Shown here piece after piece: positions 1-6,064 of a stretch of 7,299 nt of DNA; the first letter of the stretch is position 1; the number at the start of each line of letters is the position of its first letter. The notes below the pieces were generated by a model. The model searched no databases. It saw only the letters and a program-made list of their open reading frames with translations, and was not told where the DNA came from. Source of the DNA: an uncultured Clostridia bacterium. GTDB lineage: Bacteria > Bacillota_A > Clostridia > Christensenellales > UBA1242. The stretch lies in the NCBI GenBank assembly GCA_947629895.1, contig CANRFP010000057.1, forward strand, positions 1 through 7,299, in the 5' to 3' direction. A program made the translations under genes and the position numbers.

Positions 1-525
1 TCTTTTGATGCCATGGTTTCAGGCAGTTACAGCGATTTGGTGTTTAAAAACAACTTTGATTTTCCGCTTTACATCAAAACTTTCTCAGACAGTCAAAAGG
101 TTGGCGTGGAAATCTATGGGCAGAAACTTAATGACGGCGAAGAAATCAAAACAAGAAGCGAACTTGTCAAAATCCTTCCGCACAATGGCGACAGGGTTGT
201 TGCGGACGCAAAAGGCGATTATTCAAGCAAAATACTTTACAAAGGCGAGTATTTTCGTGTAAAATATCCACGAGAGGGATATGAAAGCAAGGGTTTTGTT
301 GAATATTATCAAGACGGGCAACTTGTCGGGCAGAAAGAGATAAGGCATGATTTCTATCAAGCGCAAGATGGGATTGTCATGGAAGGTGTGGAAGACCCAG
401 CGCCAAGCATGAGCATACCAGTCAGCGATGTCAAGATAATCAAGCCGCAAAAAGTGACAAAGGAAAACGAAGAGGCGGTTAGGGCGAAACTTGAAAAGAC
501 AAATCCAAGCAAATTCAATCCATAA
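1..525 (+). CDS. VanW family protein, C-terminal part (5' end outside window)
   Basis: The reading frame is open from base 1 (S-F-D-A-M...), so the gene begins before the window; 174 residues are visible, ending in TAA. The first residues, DAMVSGSYSDLVFKNN then FDFPLYI, match the end of the VanW domain (family pattern DATVxxxxxDLxFxN, then a short strand). Residues from about 45 to 130 look like a G5-type beta domain: an R near its start, a YREGY-like turn, then GQLVGQKEIRHDFYQAQDGI and a closing G. The last 40 residues are a Pro/Lys-rich tail without a membrane segment. VanW proteins are usually exported envelope proteins; the name comes from vancomycin-resistance clusters but the biochemical role is unknown. 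Nothing here implies resistance, as no van genes are visible. The gene is probably co-transcribed with the DedA-like gene 30 bp downstream, since no terminator separates them. Confidence 0.8.
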   Translation, partial: SFDAMVSGSYSDLVFKNNFDFPLYIKTFSDSQKVGVEIYGQKLNDGEEIKTRSELVKILPHNGDRVVADAKGDYSSKILYKGEYFRVKYPREGYESKGFVEYYQDGQLVGQKEIRHDFYQAQDGIVMEGVEDPAPSMSIPVSDVKIIKPQKVTKENEEAVRAKLEKTNPSKFNP

Positions 526-555
526 CTTAAAAATTTGGAGAATATAATATAAAAA

Positions 556-1416
556 ATGAAGGAAAAGCAAGAACTGACGCTGAAAAAGAAGATTTTAAGG
601 ACAATTTTGGTGCTTGTTATTTTGGCGGCAGTGCTTACACTTGCCTATTTTATTCTGGTTTGGACGGGCGCGTGGGAATACATAAATTCGGTTGAAAAAA
701 TCCGCTCGCTCATTCTTTCACTTGGCTTTTGGGGAAGATTTGTTTTTGTTTTCATCCAATTTTTGCAAGTGACATTTCTTCCAATTCCATCCACTGTTTC
801 AACGCTTGCGGGAGTTTTGATTTATGGCCCGCTTCAAACGGCGCTTTTGTCACTTGCGGGCATAATCTTAGGCAGTGTTTTTGCCTTCTTTTTGGGCAGA
901 GTTTTTGGCAAAAGGCTTGTGGAATTTATGGTGGGCAAAGAAACTTGCGAAAAGTGGACAAAGTTTCTCACCGATGCGAAATATTCCTTTTTTGTAATGA
1001 TGGTTTTGCCAGTTTTTCCAGATGACGTGCTGTGTTTGGTGGCGGGGCTGACGGATATGAGTTGGACATTTTTTGTTGTCACAAATCTCATTTCGCGCCC
1101 GATTGGCATTTTCATGACTTGCTACATCGGCAGCGGGGAAATCATCCCATATCACGGCTGGGGGCTTGCAGTTTGGGCGGTGATTGTTGTTGTCGTTGCC
1201 GTTTTGATTTTCCTTTCATATAAGTATAGGGCGCAAATTGAAAACTTTATGAAAAAATGTTTTTCTTCGCGCAAAGAAAAAACGAAAGAAAAACAAGTTG
1301 AAGCAGAAAACATAAATGACGAAAAAATTGAAAGTAATGAAGAAAAATCTTCTCAAAAACCTAAAAATGCCGCAAAAAAGCCTAAAAAAGATGAAAAAAC
1401 TGAGAAAAAAGAGTGA
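556..1416 (+). CDS. DedA/TVP38/TMEM64 (SNARE-associated) family membrane protein
   Basis: This encodes 286 residues with about six hydrophobic segments (roughly 14-36, 57-75, 82-112, 143-165, 169-190, 203-222). The SNARE-associated/VTT core spans about 65-195: FLQVTFLPIPS at 69-79, the re-entrant stretch, FLGRVFGKRL at 112-121, LPVFPDDVLCLVAGLT at 151-166 and RPIG at 181-184. These are the expected family landmarks (a G-R-x-x-G block, a P-x-x-P-x-D loop, an R in the later helix). Members act in the cytoplasmic membrane; several bacterial DedA proteins move lipid carriers such as undecaprenyl phosphate or phospholipids, and the substrate here cannot be read from sequence. Residues 237-286 are an unusual Lys/Glu-rich low-complexity tail, probably cytoplasmic. 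GGAG at 537-540 lies 15 nt before the ATG, longer than normal. A TATAAT at 543-548 has no -35 partner. The gene probably follows the VanW gene in one operon. Confidence 0.85.
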   Translation: MKEKQELTLKKKILRTILVLVILAAVLTLAYFILVWTGAWEYINSVEKIRSLILSLGFWGRFVFVFIQFLQVTFLPIPSTVSTLAGVLIYGPLQTALLSLAGIILGSVFAFFLGRVFGKRLVEFMVGKETCEKWTKFLTDAKYSFFVMMVLPVFPDDVLCLVAGLTDMSWTFFVVTNLISRPIGIFMTCYIGSGEIIPYHGWGLAVWAVIVVVVAVLIFLSYKYRAQIENFMKKCFSSRKEKTKEKQVEAENINDEKIESNEEKSSQKPKNAAKKPKKDEKTEKKE

Positions 1417-1429
1417 TTACTCTTTTTTT
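1405..1429. terminator. Symmetric (bidirectional) terminator shared by convergent genes
   Basis: AAAAAAGAGT (1405-1414) and ACTCTTTTTT (1419-1428) are a perfect 10-bp inverted repeat around the 4-nt loop GATT. The A-run on one side and T-run on the other let it work in both directions. It contains the TGA of the DedA-like gene (1414-1416) and the TAA of the minus-strand LysM gene (1419-1417). Only two pairs are G-C, so the hairpin is weak and its efficiency is uncertain. Confidence 0.65.
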
Positions 1430-1581
1430 AATATGATAAACGCCCCTTCTTTGATTTGCTTTGGCGACATTTGATTGTCAAGCAAAATCTTTGTGCTGTC
1501 AATGCCAAATTTCTGCGAGATGATTTTCAAATTTTCATCTTTTTTCACTCTATAATATGGAAAAGTTATTTTTTCAATCAT
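1417..1581 (-). CDS. Small single-LysM-domain protein
   Basis: This encodes 54 residues, almost all of them one LysM domain. YYRVKKDENLKIISQKFGI is followed by DSTKILLDNQMSPKQIKEGAFIILKKE, matching the LysM pattern (Y-x-V-K-x-x-D-x-L-x-x-I-a-x-k-f-g, then an L-x-x-N helix, then i-x-x-G-x-x-l-x-i). LysM binds N-acetylglucosamine-containing glycans such as peptidoglycan and is also found in spore-coat morphogenesis proteins. The ATG complementary to 1579-1581 is chosen because AAAGGAG (complement of 1587-1593) sits 5 nt before it. A longer in-frame start 13 codons upstream has no such site. There is no signal peptide, membrane segment or partner domain, so it is either cytoplasmic or released another way, for example as a mother-cell protein acting on the forespore (inference). 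It is convergent with the DedA-like gene and divergent from the flippase gene. Confidence 0.75.
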   Translation of the reverse strand: MIEKITFPYYRVKKDENLKIISQKFGIDSTKILLDNQMSPKQIKEGAFIILKKE

Positions 1582-1604
1582 AAAAACTCCTTTAAATATT
1601 TTAC

Positions 1605-1633
1605 TTGCATATTTGTCCAAAAATTCTTATAAA
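1605..1633 (+). promoter_or_regulatory. Candidate sigma-A promoter close to the flippase start codon
   Basis: TTGCAT (1605-1610), a 17-bp spacer and TATAAA (1628-1633) give a plausible sigma-A promoter in the 61-bp divergent gap. Initiation about 7 nt past the -10 would fall near 1640, only about 3 nt before the ATG at 1643, so a leaderless mRNA would result. The -35 is weak (3 of 6 consensus bases). Confidence 0.35.
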
Positions 1634-1642
1634 TTATCTTGT

Positions 1643-3163
1643 ATGAAATCAATCTTCAAAAATGTTGTCATAATCACACTTTTCACATTCTTGACGCGCT
1701 TTTTGGGCTTTTTCTTTCGCATCTATCTTTCACGTCAAATCGGCGCAGAAGCCCTGGGGCTTTATCAGGTGGCAATGTCGGTGTTTATGGTTTTGATGAC
1801 AATCGTGTCAAGCGGATTTACACTGATTATTTCGCGCATGACGGCAAGTTATCGCGTTCACTCCAACAAAAAAGCCATGGGCAGTCTTGTGTCCACAAGT
1901 TTGATTGTTGGCCTTATCGTCAGCATCATTTTGTGCCTTGTGATTTTGATTTTTCGCAATCTTTTTGCAAATCTCTTCACGGATGCAAACTGCGCGAACA
2001 TTTTGATTATTCTGCTCCCGTCACTGATTTTCTCATCGATTTACTGCGTTTTTCGCGGAGCAATGTGGGGAAGTGACAACTATTTTGGCTTGTGCGCCAC
2101 CGAACTTTTTGAAGAAGTGTCCAAAATTGTCATTTGCGTTTTGATTTTGGCTTCGGGCATGACCGCCATTCAATATGCCATGTCGGTTGCGTGGAGTTTC
2201 ACACTCTCGTGCGTGCTTTCGGCGTTTTTTGTGGTGCTTTTGTATTTTTTCTATGGCGGGAAACTCAACAAGCCGTCAAAGGTGTATAAAAAACTCATTC
2301 GTCAGTCCGCGCCAATCACGGGCGTGAGAGTTGTTGGAAGTTTTGTTCAGCCGCTTGTGGCGCTTATTCTGCCTGCACAACTCATTGCCGCGGGCTTCAC
2401 GTCTTCTCAGGCGATGAGTTTGTATGGCGTGGCGTTTGGCATGACAATCCCGTTTTTGTATCTTCCAACAGCCATTATCGGCTCACTTTCCACGGCGCTT
2501 GTGCCAGACATCTCAATGGCAATGGTGCAAAATGACAGCGACCACATCCAAAAACGCGTGTCATCATCTGTGTTGTTTGCGCTTTTCGTTTCCTTTTGGA
2601 TTGTGCCGACCTTCATCGCAATAGGCGACAAATTTGGGCTGTTTTTATACAACAATGTGCTTTCTGGGACGCTTTTGCAATACTCCGCTTGGCTTATGAT
2701 CCCAATGGGCGTTGGCAACATCATCTCCGCAATCTCAAACTCAGTTGGGCTTGAAGTGAAATCCTTTTTCAACTATCTTGCCGGCGAAGTGTTTCTGTTT
2801 TTGTGCATTTTGATTTTGCCAAGATACATCGGCATCCACGCACTCATCTTGGGCATGGGGCTTTCCAGCCTTGTCAGCCTGTTTTTGAATATGCATATGT
2901 TAAAGCGCAAACTGAAAATCAAATTTGCCATAAAAAAAGACCTGATTTTGATGATTTTGCTGTCCATTCCCGTCACGGCAACCGTGTCATTTTTGAGTTC
3001 GCTTTTGTCATATGTTATGCCGCTGTTTTTCGACCTTGCAATCTCTTGCGGCGTGGGAGTTGTCATGTTCGCGCTTCTATGCATGGTGTTTAATGTGATA
3101 AATTTTGATGTATACTTTATAAAAATAAAGAGTAAATTTAAAAAGCGTTGTTCTGAGCAATAA
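1643..3163 (+). CDS. spoVB: SpoVB-like lipid flippase (MATE/MOP superfamily, polysaccharide biosynthesis type)
   Basis: This encodes 506 residues, almost wholly hydrophobic helices, close to the usual SpoVB length of about 520 and consistent with about 14 membrane spans. Landmarks shared with Bacillus SpoVB are the N-terminal LTRFLGFFFRIYLSRQIGAEALGLYQ block, APITGVRVVGSFVQPLVALI in the middle, and GSLSTALVPDIS; the middle block and SLSTALVPxIS align well with SpoVB. The family moves lipid-linked cell-wall or polysaccharide precursors across the membrane; SpoVB acts in spore cortex synthesis and related paralogues (YtgP/MurJ) act in vegetative growth, so the exact role is uncertain. The first ATG (1643) is preferred over a TTG at 1613; neither has a Shine-Dalgarno sequence, unlike most other genes here. 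Arginine is mostly CGN. The gene ends in TAA just before a palindromic repeat, and no U-tract terminator is visible. The spo0A-like gene downstream agrees with a sporulation context. Confidence 0.8.
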   Translation: MKSIFKNVVIITLFTFLTRFLGFFFRIYLSRQIGAEALGLYQVAMSVFMVLMTIVSSGFTLIISRMTASYRVHSNKKAMGSLVSTSLIVGLIVSIILCLVILIFRNLFANLFTDANCANILIILLPSLIFSSIYCVFRGAMWGSDNYFGLCATELFEEVSKIVICVLILASGMTAIQYAMSVAWSFTLSCVLSAFFVVLLYFFYGGKLNKPSKVYKKLIRQSAPITGVRVVGSFVQPLVALILPAQLIAAGFTSSQAMSLYGVAFGMTIPFLYLPTAIIGSLSTALVPDISMAMVQNDSDHIQKRVSSSVLFALFVSFWIVPTFIAIGDKFGLFLYNNVLSGTLLQYSAWLMIPMGVGNIISAISNSVGLEVKSFFNYLAGEVFLFLCILILPRYIGIHALILGMGLSSLVSLFLNMHMLKRKLKIKFAIKKDLILMILLSIPVTATVSFLSSLLSYVMPLFFDLAISCGVGVVMFALLCMVFNVINFDVYFIKIKSKFKKRCSEQ

Positions 3164-3172
3164 TAACACTTC

Positions 3173-3236
3173 GTCATTCTGAACGCAGTGAAGAATCTCA
3201 TGAGATGTTTCGCTCCGCCCGTCTTCAGCGTGCAGT
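3173..3236. repeat. Palindromic intergenic repeat (REP/MITE-like, partly decayed)
   Basis: Directly after the flippase gene lies CATTCTGAACGCAGTGAAG followed by the perfect 12-bp palindrome ATCTCATGAGAT (3195-3206). An outer arm CTGAACGCAGTGAAG (3179-3193) pairs imperfectly with CTTCAGCGTGCAG (3223-3235): 12 of 13 bases with a 2-nt gap. The flanks closer in (AGTGAAGA and TTTCGCTCCGC) are also partly complementary. From general knowledge, CATTCTGA-x-CG-x-AG-x-GAAGAATCTC is the core of a repeat seen in intergenic regions of many unrelated bacteria. Only one copy is in the window, so repetition itself cannot be shown here. Confidence 0.6.
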
Positions 3237-3294
3237 GTCAAAAACATTGCAGGTTTTGCCAAATTTCCGCCAAGATTTTTGCAATCCGTCATCA

Positions 3295-3301
3295 TTCGAC
3301 A
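3295..3301 (-). promoter_or_regulatory. Putative Spo0A box (TGTCGAA) upstream of the spo0A-like gene
   Basis: TTCGACA on the plus strand is TGTCGAA on the minus strand, a full match to the Spo0A box core. It lies 106 bp before the spo0A-like start codon and 15 bp before a TTGACA (3316-3321) that could be a -35 element. A second, 6-of-7 match (TGTCAAA) is at 3236-3242. The placement would allow autoregulation. A random 7-mer match in this gap on either strand is expected roughly 3 times in 100, so this is suggestive only. No good -10 follows TTGACA at 16-18 bp; a weak alternative is TTTCCA (3340-3345) with TATCTT (3364-3369). Confidence 0.45.
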
Positions 3302-3406
3302 GAAAGGGTGAAAAGTTGACAAAAACAAATATTTTTCTTTTTCCACAATTTGCAACAATATGTTATCTTATTCTTGTTTTGCAAAGCACAAAAAAAGGAG
3401 ATTAAA

Positions 3407-4150
3407 ATGGAAAAAGTAAAAGAAAACAAATTGCCAAAAATTTACATTGCAGACAACACAGAAGACAACGAATTGATTGAATATTTCAAAAACAGCGAAC
3501 AATTTGAGTTTGTTGGGGCAAGTTTTGACGGGCTTAAGGTGGTTGAAGATGTTGAAAACTTAAAGCCAGACATTCTTGTCAGCGAAGTTATGCTGACAAA
3601 TTTGGACGGATTTGCAGTTTTGGAGAAGATAAAGGGCGCGAACATGCCAAAGGTGTTTTTTATCTCAAATCTTTCTCACAGCGGCTTTGTGACAAAGGCT
3701 ATCCAACTTGGAGCAAGTTATTTTATGCTTAAACCCGTTTCAGCGGAAAATCTTGAAAATCGCATATTTGAAGTGATAAACAACGGGCGTGGCAGCGGCG
3801 AAAGCAAGCAACTTGACGAAAAAATTTCAAATATTTTTATCAGCATAGGCATTCCAGCGCATATAAAAGGATATCAATTTCTTCGCGAGGCGGTTAAACT
3901 TGCCGTGGAAGAGCCTGAAATCATCGGTTCAATCACAAAAAAACTCTATCCAACCATTGCGGAACGCTTTGAAACAAGTTCAAGCAAGGTTGAAAGGGGG
4001 ATGCGCCACGCAATCGAAGTTGCTTGGAATCGCGGAAAAATTGAAAATATCAACAATATTTTTGGCTTGAAGATATATAATAGGAATGAGAAGCCTACAA
4101 ATGGCGAACTCATTGCCTTGATCGCTGATAAAATGATTATGGATGGCTGA
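3407..4150 (+). CDS. spo0A: Spo0A-like response regulator with Glu in place of the phospho-acceptor Asp
   Basis: This encodes 247 residues. The ATG at 3407 is fixed by AAAGGAG (3394-3400) 6 nt upstream; an earlier in-frame ATG (3350) has no such site. Residues about 10-125 form a CheY-like receiver, with AD at 15-16, the LDG turn at 66-68, the LGASYFMLKP block at 101-110 and its conserved K109. Residues about 137-243 form the Spo0A effector domain: IPAHIKGYQFLREA (149-162), IIGSITKKLYP (172-182), the recognition helix SKVERGMRHAIEVAWNRG (193-210), and KPTNGELIALIADK at the end. This matches Spo0A almost position for position. Spo0A binds 0A boxes and governs entry into sporulation. Oddly, the phospho-acceptor Asp (LVLDIIMP in B. 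subtilis) is Glu60 here (LVSEVMLT), the second acidic pocket residue is Asn17, the usual Pro after the site is Thr64, and the linker is short. It may act without phosphorylation. No other full-length Spo0A is visible in the window. Confidence 0.9.
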   Translation: MEKVKENKLPKIYIADNTEDNELIEYFKNSEQFEFVGASFDGLKVVEDVENLKPDILVSEVMLTNLDGFAVLEKIKGANMPKVFFISNLSHSGFVTKAIQLGASYFMLKPVSAENLENRIFEVINNGRGSGESKQLDEKISNIFISIGIPAHIKGYQFLREAVKLAVEEPEIIGSITKKLYPTIAERFETSSSKVERGMRHAIEVAWNRGKIENINNIFGLKIYNRNEKPTNGELIALIADKMIMDG

Positions 4151-4206
4151 TATTGGCGTTTTCAAAAAAAATTTGCTAAAAAAGTAAAAAATTTTTGATT
4201 TAGGTA

Positions 4207-4235
4207 TTGAATTACAAAAAATGATGTGATATAAT
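4207..4235 (+). promoter_or_regulatory. Strong extended -10 promoter of the exported-protein gene
   Basis: TTGAAT (4207-4212), a 17-bp spacer and a perfect TATAAT (4230-4235) preceded by TGA (4227-4229), an extended -10. Transcription would start near 4242. The leader is about 18 nt and carries AGGAGG (4248-4253), 6 nt before the ATG. The 56 bp between the spo0A stop and this promoter show no GC-containing hairpin. Confidence 0.75.
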
Positions 4236-4259
4236 AATGCCATCGATAGGAGGTATTTT

Positions 4260-5816
4260 ATGTCCAGAACATTCTCAAAAATCTTAGTTATCTGCGCCAT
4301 GGTGGTTGTTTTGCCTTTGTTGGTGGTTGGAACAGTTTTTGCTGCATACCACTCAATCGACAGCACCGTTAAAGTTGGCGTGGTGTTTGTGAATGACGAA
4401 AAAGTTTCAGGCGATATCACTGATATTTACGCCACAGTTAAGTATGGCGATGAAAACTCAGAAAAACTTGAAATCGTAAAAGGTCACACTCAAACAGCAA
4501 CCGTTTCTGCAGTTTTTTCTGAAAAGGCCTACACATTTGAAGGCTGGTTTATGGGAGACGCAGACGCCTATAAAAAGGCAGTAACAAGCGGAAATGCAAA
4601 CCTTGACAAATCAAGTGAAATCACATTCGATATGTCAAGCACAACAGATGTTGTTGCAGTTTACAGCGTTCATAAATTCACAATTTCTTATACTGGAGAC
4701 GAAGCCCCAGAAAACGCCGTAACATATGTTAAATATGGCGACAAACTTGCTGACCCAAAATCTAAAACAAACAGCAGCATTGCAGATGATAAATGCTACA
4801 GAGGCTGGGTTGTAAACGGCGACACTTCTGCAAAAAGATATAAATATGCTACATTTGATGGAGAAGGCCCATACACTCTTGAAAATCCAATTGACACCAG
4901 AAAAAGCGTTAATTTGACTCTTAAACAGGGCGAAACAACACAATCTTACACTGCATATGTTGAAGACAAAGATGCAAACGAAACACCAGTTAAATTGAAC
5001 AGCCTTGATATTGACACAGTTTTTTCAACTGGAGTTAAAAAAGCAGGCTACAAATATTCTTGGAAGGACAGCGAAGGAAATGTTGTAAATGAAGTTCCTG
5101 CAGAAAACGCAGAATACACCCTCAATGAAGAAACAATTCAATATAAAGCAAACATCACAACAAGTGAAAACATCACAGACCAAGTTGCAAGCGCAACATT
5201 CACAGTTGAAAGCTATGAAGCGATTTCAAACTTGTTCAACCTTAAAAGCAAATATTCATTCTTTGAAGTAAAACAAATCAAAGTTGGCGGAACTCAATAT
5301 AGTGATGCAGGAACTTTTGTAAACGCTTTTGTTGCCGCTAACCCAGAAGAATCTGCCACAGCCGAAATCACTGTTGACTCTGAAAGCAAGTATGACAAAA
5401 TTAAAGTTGCTTCAGTTATGTTTAAAGCTAAAACATCTGAACTGATTTATGACAAAACTGTTTACAGCAGTGCAGGAAGTGCTTTAGGTGGATCGAAGAA
5501 CGACGGCTGGGATGCTGCTGATACAAACAGAGAAGTTGAAGGAAATGCATCAATTTACAAACTCTTGAATATGCTGTTAGGAAATGGCCCAGAACTTCAA
5601 ACTTTCTATAGTGATGAACACCAACAGAATCAAGTTACAGCAAAAGAAATACGCATTGTTATGACTGGTGACGACCATTATGAACATAGAATTGATCTTA
5701 ACAGTGACATGACAATCTATGACTTTATGCAAATTATCTTTGATAATAAATGGGCTTCTGGAGTTAGTGAGCGTGGAACATTTGAAATTCAAAGAATTGA
5801 TGTTTTGTTTGAATAA
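4260..5816 (+). CDS. Exported protein of unknown function with InlB-type beta repeats
   Basis: This encodes 518 residues. An N-terminal signal sequence is clear: basic start (SRTFSK), hydrophobic stretch about 8-27, probable cleavage at VFA-AY near residue 28. Two regions resemble Listeria-Bacteroides/InlB B-type repeats: one ends in YTFEGWFMG (91-99), the other runs from HKFTISYTGD (138-147) through VKYGDKLADP (157-166) to CYRGW (179-183). From about 240 on, the protein is acidic, beta-rich in appearance and unrecognised. There is no sortase motif, C-terminal membrane anchor, S-layer homology domain or catalytic motif, and only one Cys after the signal. It is probably a secreted or wall-associated adhesive or structural protein (inference). 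It has its own strong promoter and an ideal AGGAGG site. Seven of nine Arg codons are AGA, whereas the flippase gene mostly uses CGN, which suggests either high expression or separate ancestry. No terminator is evident before tRNA-Val. Confidence 0.8.
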   Translation: MSRTFSKILVICAMVVVLPLLVVGTVFAAYHSIDSTVKVGVVFVNDEKVSGDITDIYATVKYGDENSEKLEIVKGHTQTATVSAVFSEKAYTFEGWFMGDADAYKKAVTSGNANLDKSSEITFDMSSTTDVVAVYSVHKFTISYTGDEAPENAVTYVKYGDKLADPKSKTNSSIADDKCYRGWVVNGDTSAKRYKYATFDGEGPYTLENPIDTRKSVNLTLKQGETTQSYTAYVEDKDANETPVKLNSLDIDTVFSTGVKKAGYKYSWKDSEGNVVNEVPAENAEYTLNEETIQYKANITTSENITDQVASATFTVESYEAISNLFNLKSKYSFFEVKQIKVGGTQYSDAGTFVNAFVAANPEESATAEITVDSESKYDKIKVASVMFKAKTSELIYDKTVYSSAGSALGGSKNDGWDAADTNREVEGNASIYKLLNMLLGNGPELQTFYSDEHQQNQVTAKEIRIVMTGDDHYEHRIDLNSDMTIYDFMQIIFDNKWASGVSERGTFEIQRIDVLFE

Positions 5817-5849
5817 TTAAAAATATTTTTGAAAAATAGCAAAAATTAT

Positions 5850-5879
5850 TTGACATTGTCTTTCTAAGTGTGATAAACT
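5850..5879 (+). promoter_or_regulatory. tRNA-Val promoter
   Basis: A perfect TTGACA (5850-5855) is followed after 18 bp by TAAACT (5874-5879), with TGA (5871-5873) as an extended -10; GATAAA (5872-5877) at 16 bp is an alternative. The start would be near 5886, a few bases before the mature tRNA 5' end at 5891. Confidence 0.65.
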
Positions 5880-5886
5880 TAGAAAG
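5860..5886. promoter_or_regulatory. Perfect 10-bp dyad over the tRNA-Val promoter, operator-like
   Basis: CTTTCTAAGT (5860-5869) and ACTTAGAAAG (5877-5886) form a perfect inverted repeat with a 7-bp centre, GTGATAA. It covers part of the spacer, the -10 element and the expected start site. No T-run follows on either strand, so it does not look like a terminator. The size and position fit a dimeric repressor site, which is unusual for a tRNA gene; no regulator is identified. Confidence 0.5.
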
Positions 5887-5890
5887 CAAT

Positions 5891-5966
5891 GGGAGTTTAG
5901 CTCAGTTGGTAGAGTACCTGCCTTACAAGCAGAGGGTCATAGGTTCGAGCCCTATAACTCCCACCA
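5891..5966 (+). tRNA. tRNA-Val (anticodon UAC), CCA encoded
   Basis: A full cloverleaf is visible. The acceptor stem is GGGAGTT paired with AACTCCC. The D arm is GCTC with its loop AGTTGGTA. The anticodon loop CTTACAA (5922-5928) has anticodon TAC at 5924-5926, and the T arm is ATAGG-TTCGAGC-CCTAT. Discriminator A is at 5963 and CCA at 5964-5966. The outermost anticodon-stem pair (C/A) is mismatched. It decodes Val codons GUA and, by wobble, others. It is a single-gene unit with its own promoter and terminator. Confidence 0.96.
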
Positions 5967-5982
5967 AAATAAGCAGAATAAC

Positions 5983-6010
5983 AAAAGACTGTCATTTGAC
6001 AGTCTTTTTT
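5983..6010 (+). terminator. Intrinsic terminator after tRNA-Val
   Basis: AAAAGACTGTC (5983-5993) and GACAGTCTTTT (5998-6008) pair perfectly over 11 bp with loop ATTT, followed by T's to 6010. The preceding A-run means it may also work on the opposite strand. It closes the tRNA-Val unit 17 nt after the CCA. Confidence 0.9.
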
Positions 6011-6030
6011 ATAAATTTTTCAAAGATGTA

Positions 6031-6058
6031 TTGACTTTTTAATTTTTTAGAGTATAAT
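6031..6058 (+). promoter_or_regulatory. Promoter of the orphan small RNA
   Basis: TTGACT (6031-6036), a 16-bp spacer and a perfect TATAAT (6053-6058). Expected initiation is near 6065. It lies only 21 bp after the tRNA-Val terminator, so it starts a new transcription unit. Confidence 0.75.
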
Positions 6059-6064
6059 AACAAT

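Noticed and set aside
1..525. VanW name read as vancomycin resistance
   Set aside because: No ligase, dehydrogenase or dipeptidase genes of a van cluster are present; VanW-domain proteins are common in non-resistant Firmicutes.
543..548. TATAAT before the DedA-like gene as a promoter
   Set aside because: There is no -35 element at 15-19 bp, and operon readthrough from the VanW gene is simpler.
1613..1642. TTG start giving a 10-residue longer flippase
   Set aside because: It has no ribosome binding site, and it lies between the candidate -35 and -10 elements; the ATG at 1643 begins the conserved family N-terminus.
3077..3358. Minus-strand open frames over the flippase/spo0A gap
   Set aside because: They are translations of the palindromic repeat (the familiar FFTAFRMT and HCVQNDE-like strings) and lack a ribosome binding site.
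4151..4206. Terminator after the spo0A-like gene
   Set aside because: Only A/T self-complementary runs are present, with no G-C stem; the AT-rich composition is enough to explain them.
5860..5886. The dyad before tRNA-Val as a terminator of the exported-protein gene
   Set aside because: There is no T-run after the stem on either strand, and it overlaps a promoter.
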